From: Streptomyces angustmyceticus
GTDB lineage: Bacteria > Actinomycetota > Actinomycetes > Streptomycetales > Streptomycetaceae
Assembly (NCBI RefSeq): GCF_019933235.1
Contig: NZ_CP082945.1
Coordinates: forward strand, 2,046,001-2,110,000
DNA: 64,000 bases
Reading direction: 5' to 3'
Of this stretch, positions 52,309 to 62,347 are shown piece by piece. A program made the translations under genes and the position numbers. The first letter of the stretch is position 1; every line of letters begins with the position of its first letter. The notes beneath the pieces are model-generated. The model was given only the letters and a program-made list of their open reading frames with translations. It did no database searches and had not been told where the DNA came from.

Positions 52309-53934
52309 TCACCGCCGGCTCCGGTCGCCGTTCCGGCCGGCCCGGCGCCTGCCGCGTCCGTCGGTCGTGCGGGTACCGGGGCCCGTGCCGCCGCGCGGTC
52401 CGCGGGGGCGCCCGGCGGGACCGGAGCCGCCGGTCCCCGGGCGTTTCGTGGGCTGCGGTGCCTTCTTGGCTGCACGAGCGGCGGGCTCGGCCGTGCTCAC
52501 TGCCTCCCGGTGCTGTTCGCGCAGGCAGCGGCGCAGCGGCTCCGGGTCGAGTCCTTCGTTGATGGCCCGGTGGAGGAGCTGGGCGAAGGTGTAGTCGGGG
52601 TCGAGGGCCAGGGCCCGGCTGAGGGCGACACGTGCCGACGGCCCGTCCTCGGTGGACCAGCTGACCCAGCCGGCGAGGGTGAGCGGTGCCACCGCGTGTT
52701 CGGCGTAGCCGCCGGCGCAGCGGCGGGCGAGGGCACGCCAGAGCCGCAGGGCCGGCGCGGCGGCGGAACCGTCCATCCACTCCGCTGCCCGGTCGCGGGT
52801 GACCCGGTCCTGGAGGCCGAGGATGAGGTCGGCGGCCTCGGCATCGGTGATCAGCGCGTCGTCGCAGGCGTCCCTGGCCCGGTTGCTGCCGGAGGGGGTG
52901 TCCTGCCGGAACCGGTGGATCATGGCGCCGGCCAGGTCGAGGGTGTCCCGGCGGACGGCCGCCGCGGCGTCCCGCCGGAGCATGCGCGGAACCAGTGCGC
53001 CGGCGGCCGCGTCCAGCGCTGTTTCCTGGTCGGCGGCCCGCCGCCCGGTGCGGGGCGCGAGCCTGGCCTCCATCTCCTTGAGGGAGCCGCGCACCTGCAT
53101 TCCCGCGTAGGCGGCGGCCGCGGCCATCACGGACGTGCCGGGCATGACCATGGGTGTGCCCTCTGCGGGGCAGCACCGGAAGTCGGGGCAGCAGTAGGAC
53201 CAGAAGCGGCCGTTGGAGAGGCACAGGGCTTCCAGGACCGGTACGTCCAGCGCGCCGCAGGCCGTGCGCAGCCGTTGGGCGAGCGGGCGGAGGCGGTCCT
53301 TGACGTCCTTGCCGCTCTCGCCCGCAGCCGGCTCCTGGCAGAGGTAGACGATGATCGCCGCGGGACGGGCGTCACGCTCCTGACCTGCGGAGATCAGACA
53401 CTCGGCGAGCTGGTCGGCGACATCCGGCCACTGCGCCGTGTCGGTCGGGATACCGAGCCTGACCCGGCCGCCGAAGCGTCCGCGCTCGCCGGTCAGCGCG
53501 ATCATGACCACGCTGTCGTCCGGATAGAAGCCCAGAAGGTACGGCAGGGCGTCGGCGAGCTCGGCGGGACCGCGGAGGGTGACCTGGGCATCGGGGGACG
53601 GGGCCTTGGTGGCGTCGGAAGGGGCGGCGGCGTGGGAGGGGCGGGAAGGAGTTGCTGCTGTGGAGCTGGTGAAGGCGGACGGGGCAAGAGGGTCGGTGGG
53701 GTGGGAAGGGACGGGAGTGCTTGCGGTTTCCGCAGGTCCGGGCGGGCTGGAGGTTTCGGTGGCGTCGGTCGGGTCGGTGGGTGCGGACGATCCGGATGTG
53801 CTGGGCGGGTCGGTGGGGGCGGGTGGCTTCGGCGTGCGGGGAGGGTGCGAGGAGGTTTCGGCGGAGGAGGGTGCGGAGGTGGGGGTCGAGTGGATGTCGC
53901 CGGTGCGCTTGCTCGGTTCGCTGTGCGGATTCAT
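52309..53934 (-). CDS. DUF4192 family protein
   Basis: This 541-residue actinobacterial protein of unknown function has a Ser/Thr/Pro-rich N-terminal 115 residues. The DUF4192 domain follows (about 118-460), opening with [20 protein letters not shown] and [32 protein letters not shown] cysteine cluster (about residues 248-259) may bind metal or form disulfides. The tail is Arg/Gly-rich and basic, suggestive of nucleic-acid or acidic-polymer binding. It is divergent from the RqlH helicase gene. ATG 53934 lacks a strong ribosome site. Confidence 0.8.
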   Translation of the reverse strand: MNPHSEPSKRTGDIHSTPTSAPSSAETSSHPPRTPKPPAPTDPPSTSGSSAPTDPTDATETSSPPGPAETASTPVPSHPTDPLAPSAFTSSTAATPSRPSHAAAPSDATKAPSPDAQVTLRGPAELADALPYLLGFYPDDSVVMIALTGERGRFGGRVRLGIPTDTAQWPDVADQLAECLISAGQERDARPAAIIVYLCQEPAAGESGKDVKDRLRPLAQRLRTACGALDVPVLEALCLSNGRFWSYCCPDFRCCPAEGTPMVMPGTSVMAAAAAYAGMQVRGSLKEMEARLAPRTGRRAADQETALDAAAGALVPRMLRRDAAAAVRRDTLDLAGAMIHRFRQDTPSGSNRARDACDDALITDAEAADLILGLQDRVTRDRAAEWMDGSAAAPALRLWRALARRCAGGYAEHAVAPLTLAGWVSWSTEDGPSARVALSRALALDPDYTFAQLLHRAINEGLDPEPLRRCLREQHREAVSTAEPAARAAKKAPQPTKRPGTGGSGPAGRPRGPRGGTGPGTRTTDGRGRRRAGRNGDRSRR

Positions 53935-53974
53935 GGCTCGAAGATCCCGCGGCCGGCCGCTGCGCCGCGACCCC

Positions 53975-54008
53975 TGTGGATAACTCTCGGGCGAGGCACT
54001 TGTCCACA
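53975..54008. other. Inverted pair of DnaA-box-like nonamers
   Basis: TGTGGATAA (53975-53983) and TTGTCCACA (54000-54008) are two good DnaA-box matches in opposite orientation, 16 bp apart, in the divergent region upstream of the RqlH helicase gene. They can also pair as a CTGTGGA/TCCACAG hairpin. Confidence 0.5.
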
Positions 54009-54059
54009 GCTTCGGGCGGGGGTTCGCGCGTTGTCAGTGGCATCGGGTTGCATGGGGGC

Positions 54060-56225
54060 ATGAGCAACGAAGATCTGCGTGCCGCAGCCGACGCCGTCCT
54101 GACCCGTCTCGTCGGGGATCCCGGCGGCGAGGCGAGGCTGCGCGAGGATCAGTGGCGGGCGATCGAGGCGCTGGTCGCCGATCACCGCCGGGCGCTGGTC
54201 GTCCAGCGCACGGGCTGGGGCAAGTCCGCGGTCTACTTCGTCGCCACGGCGCTGCTGCGGGAGCGCGGCAGCGGCCCGACCGTGATCGTCTCCCCGTTGC
54301 TCGCGCTGATGCGCAATCAGGTCGAGGCCGCCGCGCGGGCCGGGATCCGCGCCCGCACGATCAACTCCGCCAACACCGAGGAGTGGGACACCGTCCAGGC
54401 CGAGGTGGCGGCCGGCGACGTGGACGTCCTGCTGGTCAGCCCCGAGCGGCTCAACAACCCCGACTTCCGTGATCAGGTGCTGCCCAAGCTCGCGGCGGCG
54501 ACCGGTCTGCTGGTGGTCGACGAAGCGCACTGCATCTCCGACTGGGGCCATGATTTCCGGCCGGACTACCGGCGGCTGCGCACCATGCTCGCCGATCTCC
54601 CGCCGGATGTGCCCGTGCTCGCCACCACGGCCACGGCCAACGCGCGGGTGACCGCCGACGTCGCCGAACAGCTCGGCACGGGCGAGGGCTCCACCGAGGC
54701 GCTGGTCCTGCGCGGGCCGCTGGACCGGGAGAGCCTGAGCCTGGGCGTCCTCCCCCTGCCGGACGCCGCGCACCGGCTCGCCTGGCTCGCGGACCATCTG
54801 CACGAGCTGCCGGGCTCGGGGATCATCTACACGCTCACGGTCGCCGCCGCCGAGGAGGTCACGGCTTTCCTGCGCCATCGGGGACACACGGTCTCCTCGT
54901 ACACCGGCAAGACGGAGAACGCCGACCGCCAGCAGGCCGAGGACGATCTGCTCGCCAATCGCGTCAAGGCGCTGGTGGCGACCTCGGCGCTGGGCATGGG
55001 CTTCGACAAGCCCGACCTGGGCTTCGTGGTGCACCTGGGTTCGCCGTCGTCCCCCATCGCCTACTACCAGCAGGTGGGCCGGGCGGGCCGTGGGGTCGAG
55101 CACGCCGAGGTGCTGCTGCTGCCCGGACGGGAGGACGAGGCGATCTGGAAGTACTTCGCCTCGCTGGCGTTCCCGCCCGAGGAGCAGGTGCGGCGGACCC
55201 TGGACGTCCTGGCGGGCGCGGGCCGGCCGGTGTCGCTGCCGGCCCTGGAGCCGCAGGTCGAACTGCGCCGCTCGCGCCTGGAGATCATGCTCAAGGTGCT
55301 CGATGTCGACGGCGCCGTCCAGCGCGTCAAGGGCGGCTGGACCTCCACCGGCCGGCCGTGGTCGTACGACGCCGAGCGCTATGCGTGGGTGGCACGCCAG
55401 CGCGAGGCCGAGCAGCAGGCGATGCGGGAGTACGCCACCACGTCCGGCTGCCGGATGGAGTTCCTGCGGCGGCAGTTGGACGACGAGGCGGCGGTGGCGT
55501 GCGGGCGCTGCGACAACTGCGCCGGGGCCCGGTTCACCAGCGAGGTGTCCGCCGCGGCGCTGGATGCGGCGCGCGGTGAGCTGGGGCGGCCCGGGGTGGA
55601 GCTGGAGCCGCGGCGGATGTGGCCTACGGGGCTGCCGGCTGTCGGGGTCGACCTCAAGGGCCGTATCCCGGCGGGTGAGCTGGCCGCGACCGGCCGGGCC
55701 CTGGGCCGGCTCTCCGACATCGGGTGGGGCAACCGCCTGCGGCCGATGCTCGCGGCGCAGGCGCCGGACGGCCCGGTTCCCGACGATGTGGCCGCCGCGG
55801 TGGTCACCGTCCTCGCCGACTGGGCCAAGGGCCCCGGGGGTTGGGCCTCGGGTGCGGCGGACGCACCGCCCCGCCCGGTGGGTGTCGTCGCGCTCTCCTC
55901 GCGCAGCCGCCCGCAGCTGATCCGGTCGCTGGCCGAGCGGATCTCCACGGTCGGCCGTATGCCGTTCCTGGGCACGGTGACCTCGGTGGACGACGGTGCC
56001 GACGGGAGGATTCCGCGCAGCAACAGTGCCCAGCGGCTGCGGGCGCTGCACGGTTCGCTGGGAGTGCCACCGGAGCTGGCGCAGGCGCTGGAATCGGCAG
56101 CCGGTCCGGTGCTGTTGGTGGACGACTACGCCGACACGGGCTGGACGCTGGCCGTGGCCGCCCGGCTGCTGCGCCGGGCCGGGGCGGCGGAGGTGTTTCC
56201 GCTGGTCCTCGCCGTACAGGGCTAG
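54060..56225 (+). CDS. rqlH: RqlH-type RecQ-like DNA helicase with C-terminal phosphoribosyltransferase-like domain
   Basis: This 721-residue superfamily-2 helicase has Walker [12 protein letters not shown] (about residue 50), the DEAH box [20 protein letters not shown] (about 155), motif III ATTATAN and motif [12 protein letters not shown] tetracysteine zinc site spans about 463-487 (Cys of GCRMEF plus CGRCDNC). The C-terminus has [17 protein letters not shown] (about 683-699), a PRPP-loop-like motif of the phosphoribosyltransferase fold. This domain set is that of mycobacterial RqlH, an ATP-dependent 3'-5' helicase. ATG 54060 follows GGGGG very closely. Confidence 0.88.
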   Translation: MSNEDLRAAADAVLTRLVGDPGGEARLREDQWRAIEALVADHRRALVVQRTGWGKSAVYFVATALLRERGSGPTVIVSPLLALMRNQVEAAARAGIRARTINSANTEEWDTVQAEVAAGDVDVLLVSPERLNNPDFRDQVLPKLAAATGLLVVDEAHCISDWGHDFRPDYRRLRTMLADLPPDVPVLATTATANARVTADVAEQLGTGEGSTEALVLRGPLDRESLSLGVLPLPDAAHRLAWLADHLHELPGSGIIYTLTVAAAEEVTAFLRHRGHTVSSYTGKTENADRQQAEDDLLANRVKALVATSALGMGFDKPDLGFVVHLGSPSSPIAYYQQVGRAGRGVEHAEVLLLPGREDEAIWKYFASLAFPPEEQVRRTLDVLAGAGRPVSLPALEPQVELRRSRLEIMLKVLDVDGAVQRVKGGWTSTGRPWSYDAERYAWVARQREAEQQAMREYATTSGCRMEFLRRQLDDEAAVACGRCDNCAGARFTSEVSAAALDAARGELGRPGVELEPRRMWPTGLPAVGVDLKGRIPAGELAATGRALGRLSDIGWGNRLRPMLAAQAPDGPVPDDVAAAVVTVLADWAKGPGGWASGAADAPPRPVGVVALSSRSRPQLIRSLAERISTVGRMPFLGTVTSVDDGADGRIPRSNSAQRLRALHGSLGVPPELAQALESAAGPVLLVDDYADTGWTLAVAARLLRRAGAAEVFPLVLAVQG

Positions 56226-56441
56226 GAGCCGTGAGGCGCGCGGCGGCGGGCAGGGACATTTACCACTCCCCGGGAGATTCCGGTCGCGGCCGGGAATTGC
56301 TCGTTGCCGCATGCCTGTACGACCGCGAGAATTGGAGTTGTTCCCCGTACCGGCCTTCCGTGGTCAGGCAGGGCCATGCCGTGGTGCCCATCCGCGACTG
56401 GCCGCCGCCCGGCGTGCGGACGCGTAGACGATGGGAGGAAC

Positions 56442-57167
56442 GTGACCTTCGACTTCGCCCCGCCCCCGCAGGTGTCCCTGCCCACGTCCGCCGATTCCGC
56501 CGCCCGGCTGGGCCGCATGCTGGAGCCCGCCGAATGGGCCTCGGCCGGTATCCCGTTGCTGCGCAACCCCCGTGAGGTCGTCGCCGGCCTGCACGACCGG
56601 CACCGGCCGGTGCCGTCGACGGCCGTCGTCGCGGTGCTCGACACGCAGGAGCGGGTGACGGCCAGCGCCTCGTTCACCGAGTTCACGGGCGCTCCCGACG
56701 GCTGGGAGTTCCGTAACGCGCTCCTGGCGCATCTGCGCCGGGTCATCCCGCACGACCTGCGGCTGCGCGTCCCGGTCCGGACCGCCGTGCTGCTCTACTG
56801 CCGTGAGGGCGAGCCCCTTTGGACGGAGACGGACGGGGCCTGGATGTGGGGGCTGCGCGACGCTTGCACCCTGCACGGGCTGCGGTGCGGGGCGTACATC
56901 ACGTTGACCCCGGATCGCTGGCAGGTGCTGGGTGAGGGCCGCGGCGGGCGCCGCCCCAGGCCGTCCACCGCGGCCGAGCCGGTCACCGCGGCACACCGTA
57001 CGGGGACGGAAACGGCGGCGGGGCGTATGGAGGTTCGCCGGACCACGGCCGCACATCCGGAGGCGCCGCATACGGCCGCGCAGTTGCCCACCGCCTCGAA
57101 CCGGTCGACGGTGCGGCGTACGGGAGGCGGCGTCCCGGAAGCTCACCGGCACACGGCTGCGCGCTGA
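56442..57167 (+). CDS. Hypothetical protein following the helicase
   Basis: This 241-residue cytoplasmic protein has no family I recognise. GTG 56442 follows a near-perfect GGGAGGAA. Residues 1-160 look folded, with AAVVAVLDTQERVTASASF-type strands and a conserved-looking RTAVLLYCREGEPLWTETDG segment. The last 75 residues are Arg/Thr/Ala-rich and disordered. Third-position GC is high throughout the first part, supporting coding. It may be co-transcribed with rqlH across a 216-bp gap. Confidence 0.65.
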   Translation: MTFDFAPPPQVSLPTSADSAARLGRMLEPAEWASAGIPLLRNPREVVAGLHDRHRPVPSTAVVAVLDTQERVTASASFTEFTGAPDGWEFRNALLAHLRRVIPHDLRLRVPVRTAVLLYCREGEPLWTETDGAWMWGLRDACTLHGLRCGAYITLTPDRWQVLGEGRGGRRPRPSTAAEPVTAAHRTGTETAAGRMEVRRTTAAHPEAPHTAAQLPTASNRSTVRRTGGGVPEAHRHTAAR

Positions 57168-57403
57168 GCGGTCGGGCGGAGGTACACCGGCGTCCGGACG
57201 AAACCGGACACACCGCCGCGCGACCGGCACCCAGCGACGGCAGGCCCGCCCCGCTCGGCATCCCGGCCCGTCGTGAACGGATCGCCGCCGGCACGGCTTC
57301 ACCGCTCCCCGCCGCGGCTCCCGCGTCCGGATCTCGTCCGGGCGGGAACGCAAGCGAGCCCGACGGCCTCCGGGGCCGACGGGCTGTTGCGAAGCGGCAG
57401 CGA

Positions 57404-58054
57404 TCAGGCGGGGGCGCCGAGAACGGTGTTGATCCGCTGCGGGTCGCCGCAGACGATCAGCAGCGTTCCGGCACGGGCCATCGCCGCGGGCAGCGCCTGC
57501 GCGGTGGCCTCGTCCGTCTCACCGTTGACGGCGACGATCACGACGGGCCGGCCGGTGGCGCGCCCGGCGCCGGCGTCCGCGTAGAACACATCGTCCGCGG
57601 CGTCGTGTTGGGCCCAGTAGGACGCCTCGCCGAAGGACAGCTCGTGCGCGGCCCACGGGTGCGCGTCACCGGTGGTCAGCACCAGGATTTCGCCCGGCGC
57701 GCGCCCGGAGTCCAGCAGCAGGTCGACGGCCTCGTCGGCGGCGTCGACGGCGCCGGCGGCGGGTGCCGGGATCAGCTGGAGCTGCGCTCCCGCGGCGCCG
57801 TCGGACTTGCCGGCGGGCGGCTGCGGGGAGCTGGTGCGCTGCGCCGGCGGAGCGGCGACAGGACCACGCGGCGGGGCAGCAGGTCCGGGCTTGCCCGGAC
57901 GGACACTGGACGCGGGAGCGCCACGCGGCGGTGCGGGGCGGGGACCGGGACCAGGAACAGGACGGGGGGTCGGCGCGGTTCGGCCGGCGGCCGGAGTTGC
58001 GCGGGGACCCGGGACACTCTCGTGAATCTGAGGCTCCTCGGGGATGAGAGGCAT
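57404..58054 (-). CDS. Protein resembling a superfamily-1 helicase C-terminus
   Basis: This 216-residue protein has a Pro/Ala/Arg-rich first half (about 1-95). Its second half resembles the last motifs of UvrD/Rep-type helicases: APGEILVLTTGDAHPW, DDVFYADAGAG, RPVVIVAVNG and AMARAGTLLIVCGDPQRI. Walker A and B motifs are absent, so it cannot be a helicase alone. It may be a truncated derivative or a binding module. I start at ATG 58054; there is no ribosome site and an in-frame upstream ATG at 58093 is possible. RNase HII lies 66 bp upstream on the same strand. Confidence 0.6.
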   Translation of the reverse strand: MPLIPEEPQIHESVPGPRATPAAGRTAPTPRPVPGPGPRPAPPRGAPASSVRPGKPGPAAPPRGPVAAPPAQRTSSPQPPAGKSDGAAGAQLQLIPAPAAGAVDAADEAVDLLLDSGRAPGEILVLTTGDAHPWAAHELSFGEASYWAQHDAADDVFYADAGAGRATGRPVVIVAVNGETDEATAQALPAAMARAGTLLIVCGDPQRINTVLGAPA

Positions 58055-58120
58055 AAAGGGATGTCTATCAAACGTAAGTGCGGAACACGTCACTGGGTAC
58101 CGAATTGATGTGCGTACCGC

Positions 58121-58822
58121 TCAGAAATCGAAGCCGAGTTGGCCACCGGCTTCCAGAGCGGACGCTTCGGCGGTGACGCGCACCTTCTTCAGATGCCGCC
58201 AGCGGGGCAGGGCATCCATGTAGGACCACGACACTCGGTGGTGCGGCGTAGGACCGTACTCCTCCAGGGCAATGCGATGGGTCGGCGAGGGGTAGCCTGC
58301 GTTGGCCGCGAAGTCGAAGTCCGCGTACCTCAGGCCGAGTTCGGCCATCATCGCGTCGCGTCGCACCTTGGCGATCACGGACGCGGCGGCGACCGCGATG
58401 CAGGACTGGTCGCCCTTGATGACCGTGCGGACCCGCCAGGGCGCGCCCAGGTAGTCGTGCTTGCCGTCGAGAATGACCGCGTCCGGCCGGACCGGCAGCG
58501 CCTCCAGGGCGCGGACGGCCGCGAGCCGCAGGGCCGCGGTCATGCCCAGTGCGTCGATCTCCTCCGGCGAGGAGTGCCCCAGGGCGTACGACGTGACCCA
58601 GTCGCCGAGCACATCGCACAGTTCGGTGCGGCGCTTGGGGGTCAGCAGCTTGGAATCGGTGAGTCCGTCGGGTGGCCGGCGCAGACCGGTGACGGCTGCG
58701 CAGACGCTGACCGGACCGGCCCACGCTCCGCGCCCGACCTCGTCGACACCTGCGACGATCTTGGCGCCCGTCGTGGCGCGCAATGATCGCTCGACGGAAT
58801 GGGTGGGGGGCTCGTACGGCAT
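58121..58822 (-). CDS. rnhB: Ribonuclease HII
   Basis: This 233-residue endonuclease removes ribonucleotides and RNA from RNA-DNA hybrids. The catalytic acids are in [13 protein letters not shown] (Asp, Glu) and [10 protein letters not shown] (Asp), with [11 protein letters not shown] and a later acidic position in [17 protein letters not shown] completing the site. ATG 58822 is taken because the protein then begins like the family; the ribosome site is weak. It forms a plausible unit with the downstream helicase-like gene. Confidence 0.93.
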   Translation of the reverse strand: MPYEPPTHSVERSLRATTGAKIVAGVDEVGRGAWAGPVSVCAAVTGLRRPPDGLTDSKLLTPKRRTELCDVLGDWVTSYALGHSSPEEIDALGMTAALRLAAVRALEALPVRPDAVILDGKHDYLGAPWRVRTVIKGDQSCIAVAAASVIAKVRRDAMMAELGLRYADFDFAANAGYPSPTHRIALEEYGPTPHHRVSWSYMDALPRWRHLKKVRVTAEASALEAGGQLGFDF

Positions 58823-59141
58823 GGCGCCAGCAAGGTTACGCCTATTCGGCCGAGCCGTCCGCACCGGATCCCCTCCTGATGCCAAACGGTGGGGTCGGCC
58901 GTCTGACCAGGCGGTGAACAGGACCTGCCGCTTCCGCTACCGATGGGTACACGGGCGCCGCATCCGGCGTGGCGTGACCGGCGCCGGAGACCGCGGCCGC
59001 CTCGGCCCGCCCGGCGTCGCATGGGTGAAATCGCCGTGGGGTGCGGCTGGTTGGCGAACACCCGGAGGACGGCATGCGGACAGGGGTGGGCGCACCACGG
59101 CGGGGCGAGAGGCAGGGCGGTGGAGCGATGAAGGAGCTGCG
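58823..59141. other. Gene-free interval upstream of rnhB
   Basis: About 320 bp between two minus-strand genes. It should hold the rnhB promoter. I see no hairpin or operator that stands out, and frames crossing it are shadows. Confidence 0.4.
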
Positions 59142-60050
59142 TCAGGCGGGGAGGGCGGGCGTCCAGGACGGGAGCGGCTCGGCGCCCTCCAGCCATGCCT
59201 GGGGAGGGTGGCCGGCGCGACCGGCGGCGACGATGCCGCCGACGATGGCGCAGGTGGTGTCCACATCGCCGCCCGCCCGTGCGGTGGCCCAAAACGCCCG
59301 CTCGTAGTTGCCGAGATTCCGGGCCGCGGCCCAGAGGGCGAACGGCACGGTGTCGTGGGCGCTGGTGCGCCGACCGCAGCCCAGGACGGCAGCGACGGTG
59401 CCGGAGTCGGCGTAGTCGAGCATGTCGCGGGCGCGGCGCAGTCCGGCTTGCACGGCGCTGCGCGGGATGAGCTCCAGCACACCGTCCAGCAGCTGTTCGG
59501 GACCGGTGTCCCGGGCCGGGTCGGCCGCCAGGGCGGCCGCGGCGGCGACGGCCATGGCGCCGACGACGGCCTCACGGTGCTGATGGGTGGTGTAGGCGGA
59601 GATCTCCGCCTGATGGGTGGCCTGCTCGGGGTCGTCGGCGTACCAGGCACCGAGGGGAGCGATGCGCATGGCCGCTCCGTTGCCCCACGAGCCCTGCCCG
59701 TTGAAGAGCCCCGATGCCAGCTCGCGCCAGTCTCCGCCCTCGCGGATCAGCCGCAGCATGCGGTTGACGGCCGGGCCGTAGCCGCGGTCGAAGTCATGGT
59801 GGTCGGCGAAGGAACGGGCGAGCGCGTCCTGGTCGATCCGGCCGTGCGCGGTGAGCACGGCCAGGACGGAACACGCCATCTCCGTGTCGTCGGTCCACTG
59901 CCAGGGGGCGGGCGGCAGCTCGCGGCGCTTGAGGGAGGGGTAATGGGCGGGGACGAAGAACTGGGATCCGAGCGCATCACCCACGGAGAGGCCGCGCAGG
60001 CTCGCCAGAGCCCGCGCACAGCGTGCTGCGTCACGGTGGTCGGGGGTCAT
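59142..60050 (-). CDS. ADP-ribosylglycohydrolase family protein
   Basis: This 302-residue DraG/ARH-type hydrolase has the metal-site motifs WTDDTEMA near residue 52 and GGDVDTTCAIVGGIVAA near the C-terminus, plus SVGDALGSQFF at the start. These bind the two magnesium ions that position ADP-ribose. The substrate could be ADP-ribosylated protein, DNA or small ADP-ribose compounds. ATG 60050 has a weak ribosome site. It follows the histidine phosphatase gene by 11 bp, so the two are co-transcribed. Confidence 0.88.
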   Translation of the reverse strand: MTPDHRDAARCARALASLRGLSVGDALGSQFFVPAHYPSLKRRELPPAPWQWTDDTEMACSVLAVLTAHGRIDQDALARSFADHHDFDRGYGPAVNRMLRLIREGGDWRELASGLFNGQGSWGNGAAMRIAPLGAWYADDPEQATHQAEISAYTTHQHREAVVGAMAVAAAAALAADPARDTGPEQLLDGVLELIPRSAVQAGLRRARDMLDYADSGTVAAVLGCGRRTSAHDTVPFALWAAARNLGNYERAFWATARAGGDVDTTCAIVGGIVAAGRAGHPPQAWLEGAEPLPSWTPALPA

Positions 60051-60061
60051 CGCTGTGCACT

Positions 60062-60721
60062 CTAACCGGTGACGCCATAAGGCTCGGGTACACACCAGCG
60101 CTCGAAGGGCCGGTCGAGGGCGTAGCGGCCGTCCGGGCCGAGCAGGAGGGTGCGCCGCTCGGCGTTGCCGGGATTGGACAGCGACTCGAATTCGGCCACC
60201 GTCCAGTGGAACCACCGCATACAGAACAGGCGCATGGTGAGACCGTGCGTGACGATGAGGACGTTGGGCGGGTGGTCGGGGTCCTCGAAGCTGCGCCACA
60301 GGCTCTCCAGGAACGCCCCGACCCGGTCGTAGACATCGGCTCCGGACTCGCCCTGGGCGAAGCGGTAGAAGAAGTGGCCGTAGGCGTCGCGGTAGGCCTT
60401 CTGCCGTCGTACGTCGTCGCGGTCCTGCCAGTTCCCCCAGTCCTGCTCGCGCAGCCGGGGCTCCTCGCGCACCCGGACCCTGGTGGGATCGAGGCCGAGC
60501 ACACGGAAGGTCTGGTGGGTGCGGCGGTAGGGCGAGACGTAGGCGGAGATCCGCTCCTCGCCGAACATCTCGCGCAGCGGCCCGCCGGCTTGCTCCGCCT
60601 GCCGCAGCCCGGTCTCGGTGAGGGCGAGTGCGTGATCCGGCTCCCGCTCGTACACGGTGTCGTCGACGTTTCCCACCGACTCTCCATGGCGGATGAGGAC
60701 GATGCGTCGGGGCCGGGCCAT
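60062..60721 (-). CDS. Histidine phosphatase (phosphoglycerate-mutase-like)
   Basis: This 219-residue enzyme has the phosphohistidine motif IRHGES near residue 11, Arg in SPYRRTHQT, and the second catalytic His in VLIVTHGLTMRL. The substrate is not determinable. TAGGCT lies seven bases upstream of ATG 60721, which suggests a leaderless transcript. It is the first gene of a two-gene unit with the ADP-ribosylglycohydrolase. Confidence 0.88.
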   Translation of the reverse strand: MARPRRIVLIRHGESVGNVDDTVYEREPDHALALTETGLRQAEQAGGPLREMFGEERISAYVSPYRRTHQTFRVLGLDPTRVRVREEPRLREQDWGNWQDRDDVRRQKAYRDAYGHFFYRFAQGESGADVYDRVGAFLESLWRSFEDPDHPPNVLIVTHGLTMRLFCMRWFHWTVAEFESLSNPGNAERRTLLLGPDGRYALDRPFERWCVPEPYGVTG

Positions 60722-60973
60722 GCCGCCAGCCTAAATCTCCCGCTTTGCACACGCCGCACGCAGCCGAACGACCACAGCAGGGCGGCGAGCCCCACCACCG
60801 CACCGGCAAGCCCTCGGCGGCATACGGTGAGCAGCCCCAGCAGCCGACCCCAGGGCGGGCCGGCGCCACATAACGAGATCCGAGCGGACATACCCCCTCC
60901 CCGACAAACGCAACCCTCGTCGCATTACGATGAGAATGGCACACTCGACCGACTAACGCAACAGGAGTAGCAA

Positions 60974-61729
60974 TTGCCTGGCGAGACGGCGCACGAGAAC
61001 GCGCACGGGGCCACCGAGGCCCCGCCCACCCCCGGCACCCGGCGGCCCGGTGGTCGCACCGCCCGCACCCGCGCCGCCGTCCGCGACGCCGTGCTGGCAG
61101 GACTCACCGAGCACGGCTATCCGGGGCTGACGGTCGAATACGTCGCGGCGCACTCCGGCGTGCACAAGACGACGCTGTACCGCCGCTGGAAGGACGTGGA
61201 GGGCTTGGTGGCGGACGCCCTCGATCTCGCGGGCGAGGACAGCTGGGTCCCGCCCGACACCGGATCCCTGGAGGGCGATCTGCGCGCCCTGGCCCGTGAG
61301 GTCGTCGCGTCCTTCACCGACCCGGCAGTGGCCGCATCGGGCTCCGCGATGATCGCCGCCGCCTTCCAGTCGGAGCGGGCGGCCGTGGCGCTGCGTCACT
61401 ACTACGCCGAGCGCTTCGCGCGCTGTGAGGTCATCGTCGAACGCGCCGTGGAGCGCGGCGAATTGCCGGTTCCCACGGGTGCCGCGCCGGACAGCGCGAA
61501 GGGCACCCCGCCGCGCGCCGTCTCCGGCACCGTCCCGGGCAGCGTCCTCGACGCCGGCGCCCTCGTCCGCTCCGTCTCCGCCCCGCTCTTCTTCCGCCTG
61601 TTCATCACCCGGGAGCCGGTGGACGACGCGCTCGCCGACCAGGCGGTGGCGGTCACACTGGCCGCGGCCCGCGCCGGGGCGTTCACCACCGGCGGTACGG
61701 CCGGTGCCTCTCGCGACGCGGCCCCCTGA
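60974..61729 (+). CDS. TetR family transcriptional regulator
   Basis: This 251-residue protein has a disordered N-terminus of about 35 residues, then a TetR DNA-binding domain (AVLAGLTEHGYPGLTVEYVA and SGVHKTTLYRRWKDVEGLV). The C-terminal helices form the ligand domain and contain a small Pro/Ala insert around residues 165-190. I use TTG 60974 because GGAG lies seven bases upstream. Its target is not evident; it is divergent from the histidine phosphatase gene. Confidence 0.85.
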   Translation: MPGETAHENAHGATEAPPTPGTRRPGGRTARTRAAVRDAVLAGLTEHGYPGLTVEYVAAHSGVHKTTLYRRWKDVEGLVADALDLAGEDSWVPPDTGSLEGDLRALAREVVASFTDPAVAASGSAMIAAAFQSERAAVALRHYYAERFARCEVIVERAVERGELPVPTGAAPDSAKGTPPRAVSGTVPGSVLDAGALVRSVSAPLFFRLFITREPVDDALADQAVAVTLAAARAGAFTTGGTAGASRDAAP

Positions 61730-61741
61730 CCGCGCGGTCCC

Positions 61742-62347
61742 TCACACCGTCCAGGACGGTTCGAGCTGCACCACATCGCCCGCGATCGCCCGGACGTCGG
61801 CGGCTATCTGGGCCCGCAGCGCCAGCCGCTCCACCCGCTCGGGCCGGTACTTTCCCCGCTCGGCCGCCGACTGCCACATCGACAGCACCAGGAACTCCTC
61901 CCCCGGAGCCCGCCCCAGCATCCCCCGCAGCATGCCCGGCGAACCCGCCATCGCGGGGTTCCAGACCTTCTCCTGCATCAGCATGAAGTGCTCGACCCGG
62001 TCCTGGTGCACCCGGCAGTGCGCCAGCCGCAGCACATCCACGTCGCCGAACGACGGGCGGAAGCCCACCTTCACATCAAACTCGTGCTCGAAGAGCCGCA
62101 CCTGGGCATCCTTGTAGGTGCCGGCCTGGGCGGCCGCCAGCCGGTCGTGCGAGCGCGCCATGAAGGAGTCGTAGAAGGCCCGGCTCTCCCAGAAGCCCAC
62201 CAGATGCGCGACGCCCGGCCGTCCGCGGCTCCACCCCCCGCCCTGCCCTCGAAACCCCGGCTCACCCAGCAGCCCCGCCCATTTCCGCTGCCCCCGCTCG
62301 AACCCTCGACGGTCCACGACGGTGAGGCGAATCCACTTGACCAGCAC
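61742..62347 (-). CDS. DUF4937/YdbC-like protein
   Basis: This 201-residue cytoplasmic protein has two ferredoxin-like alpha/beta halves. MLVKWIRLTVVDRRGFERGQ and WSRGRPGVAHLVGFW are typical of the YdbC/DUF4937 family, related to antibiotic-biosynthesis-monooxygenase folds but without known activity. GTG 62347 has no ribosome site; TACGAT six bases upstream could make it leaderless. It converges on the TetR gene with a 12-bp gap. Confidence 0.75.
   Translation of the reverse strand: MLVKWIRLTVVDRRGFERGQRKWAGLLGEPGFRGQGGGWSRGRPGVAHLVGFWESRAFYDSFMARSHDRLAAAQAGTYKDAQVRLFEHEFDVKVGFRPSFGDVDVLRLAHCRVHQDRVEHFMLMQEKVWNPAMAGSPGMLRGMLGRAPGEEFLVLSMWQSAAERGKYRPERVERLALRAQIAADVRAIAGDVVQLEPSWTV

Noticed and set aside
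50090..53224. A 1044-codon gene joining the debranching-like protein to sequence opposite DUF4192
   Set aside because: The upstream part is an overlap shadow of the DUF4192 gene; GTG 52204 with GGGAG is the credible start.
53975..54008. A replication origin suggested by paired DnaA boxes
   Set aside because: Only two boxes are present, and dnaA, dnaN and the usual origin neighbours are absent.
59142..60944. A 600-codon minus-strand gene fusing the ADP-ribosylglycohydrolase to upstream sequence
   Set aside because: The upstream part is the out-of-frame shadow of the histidine phosphatase gene.
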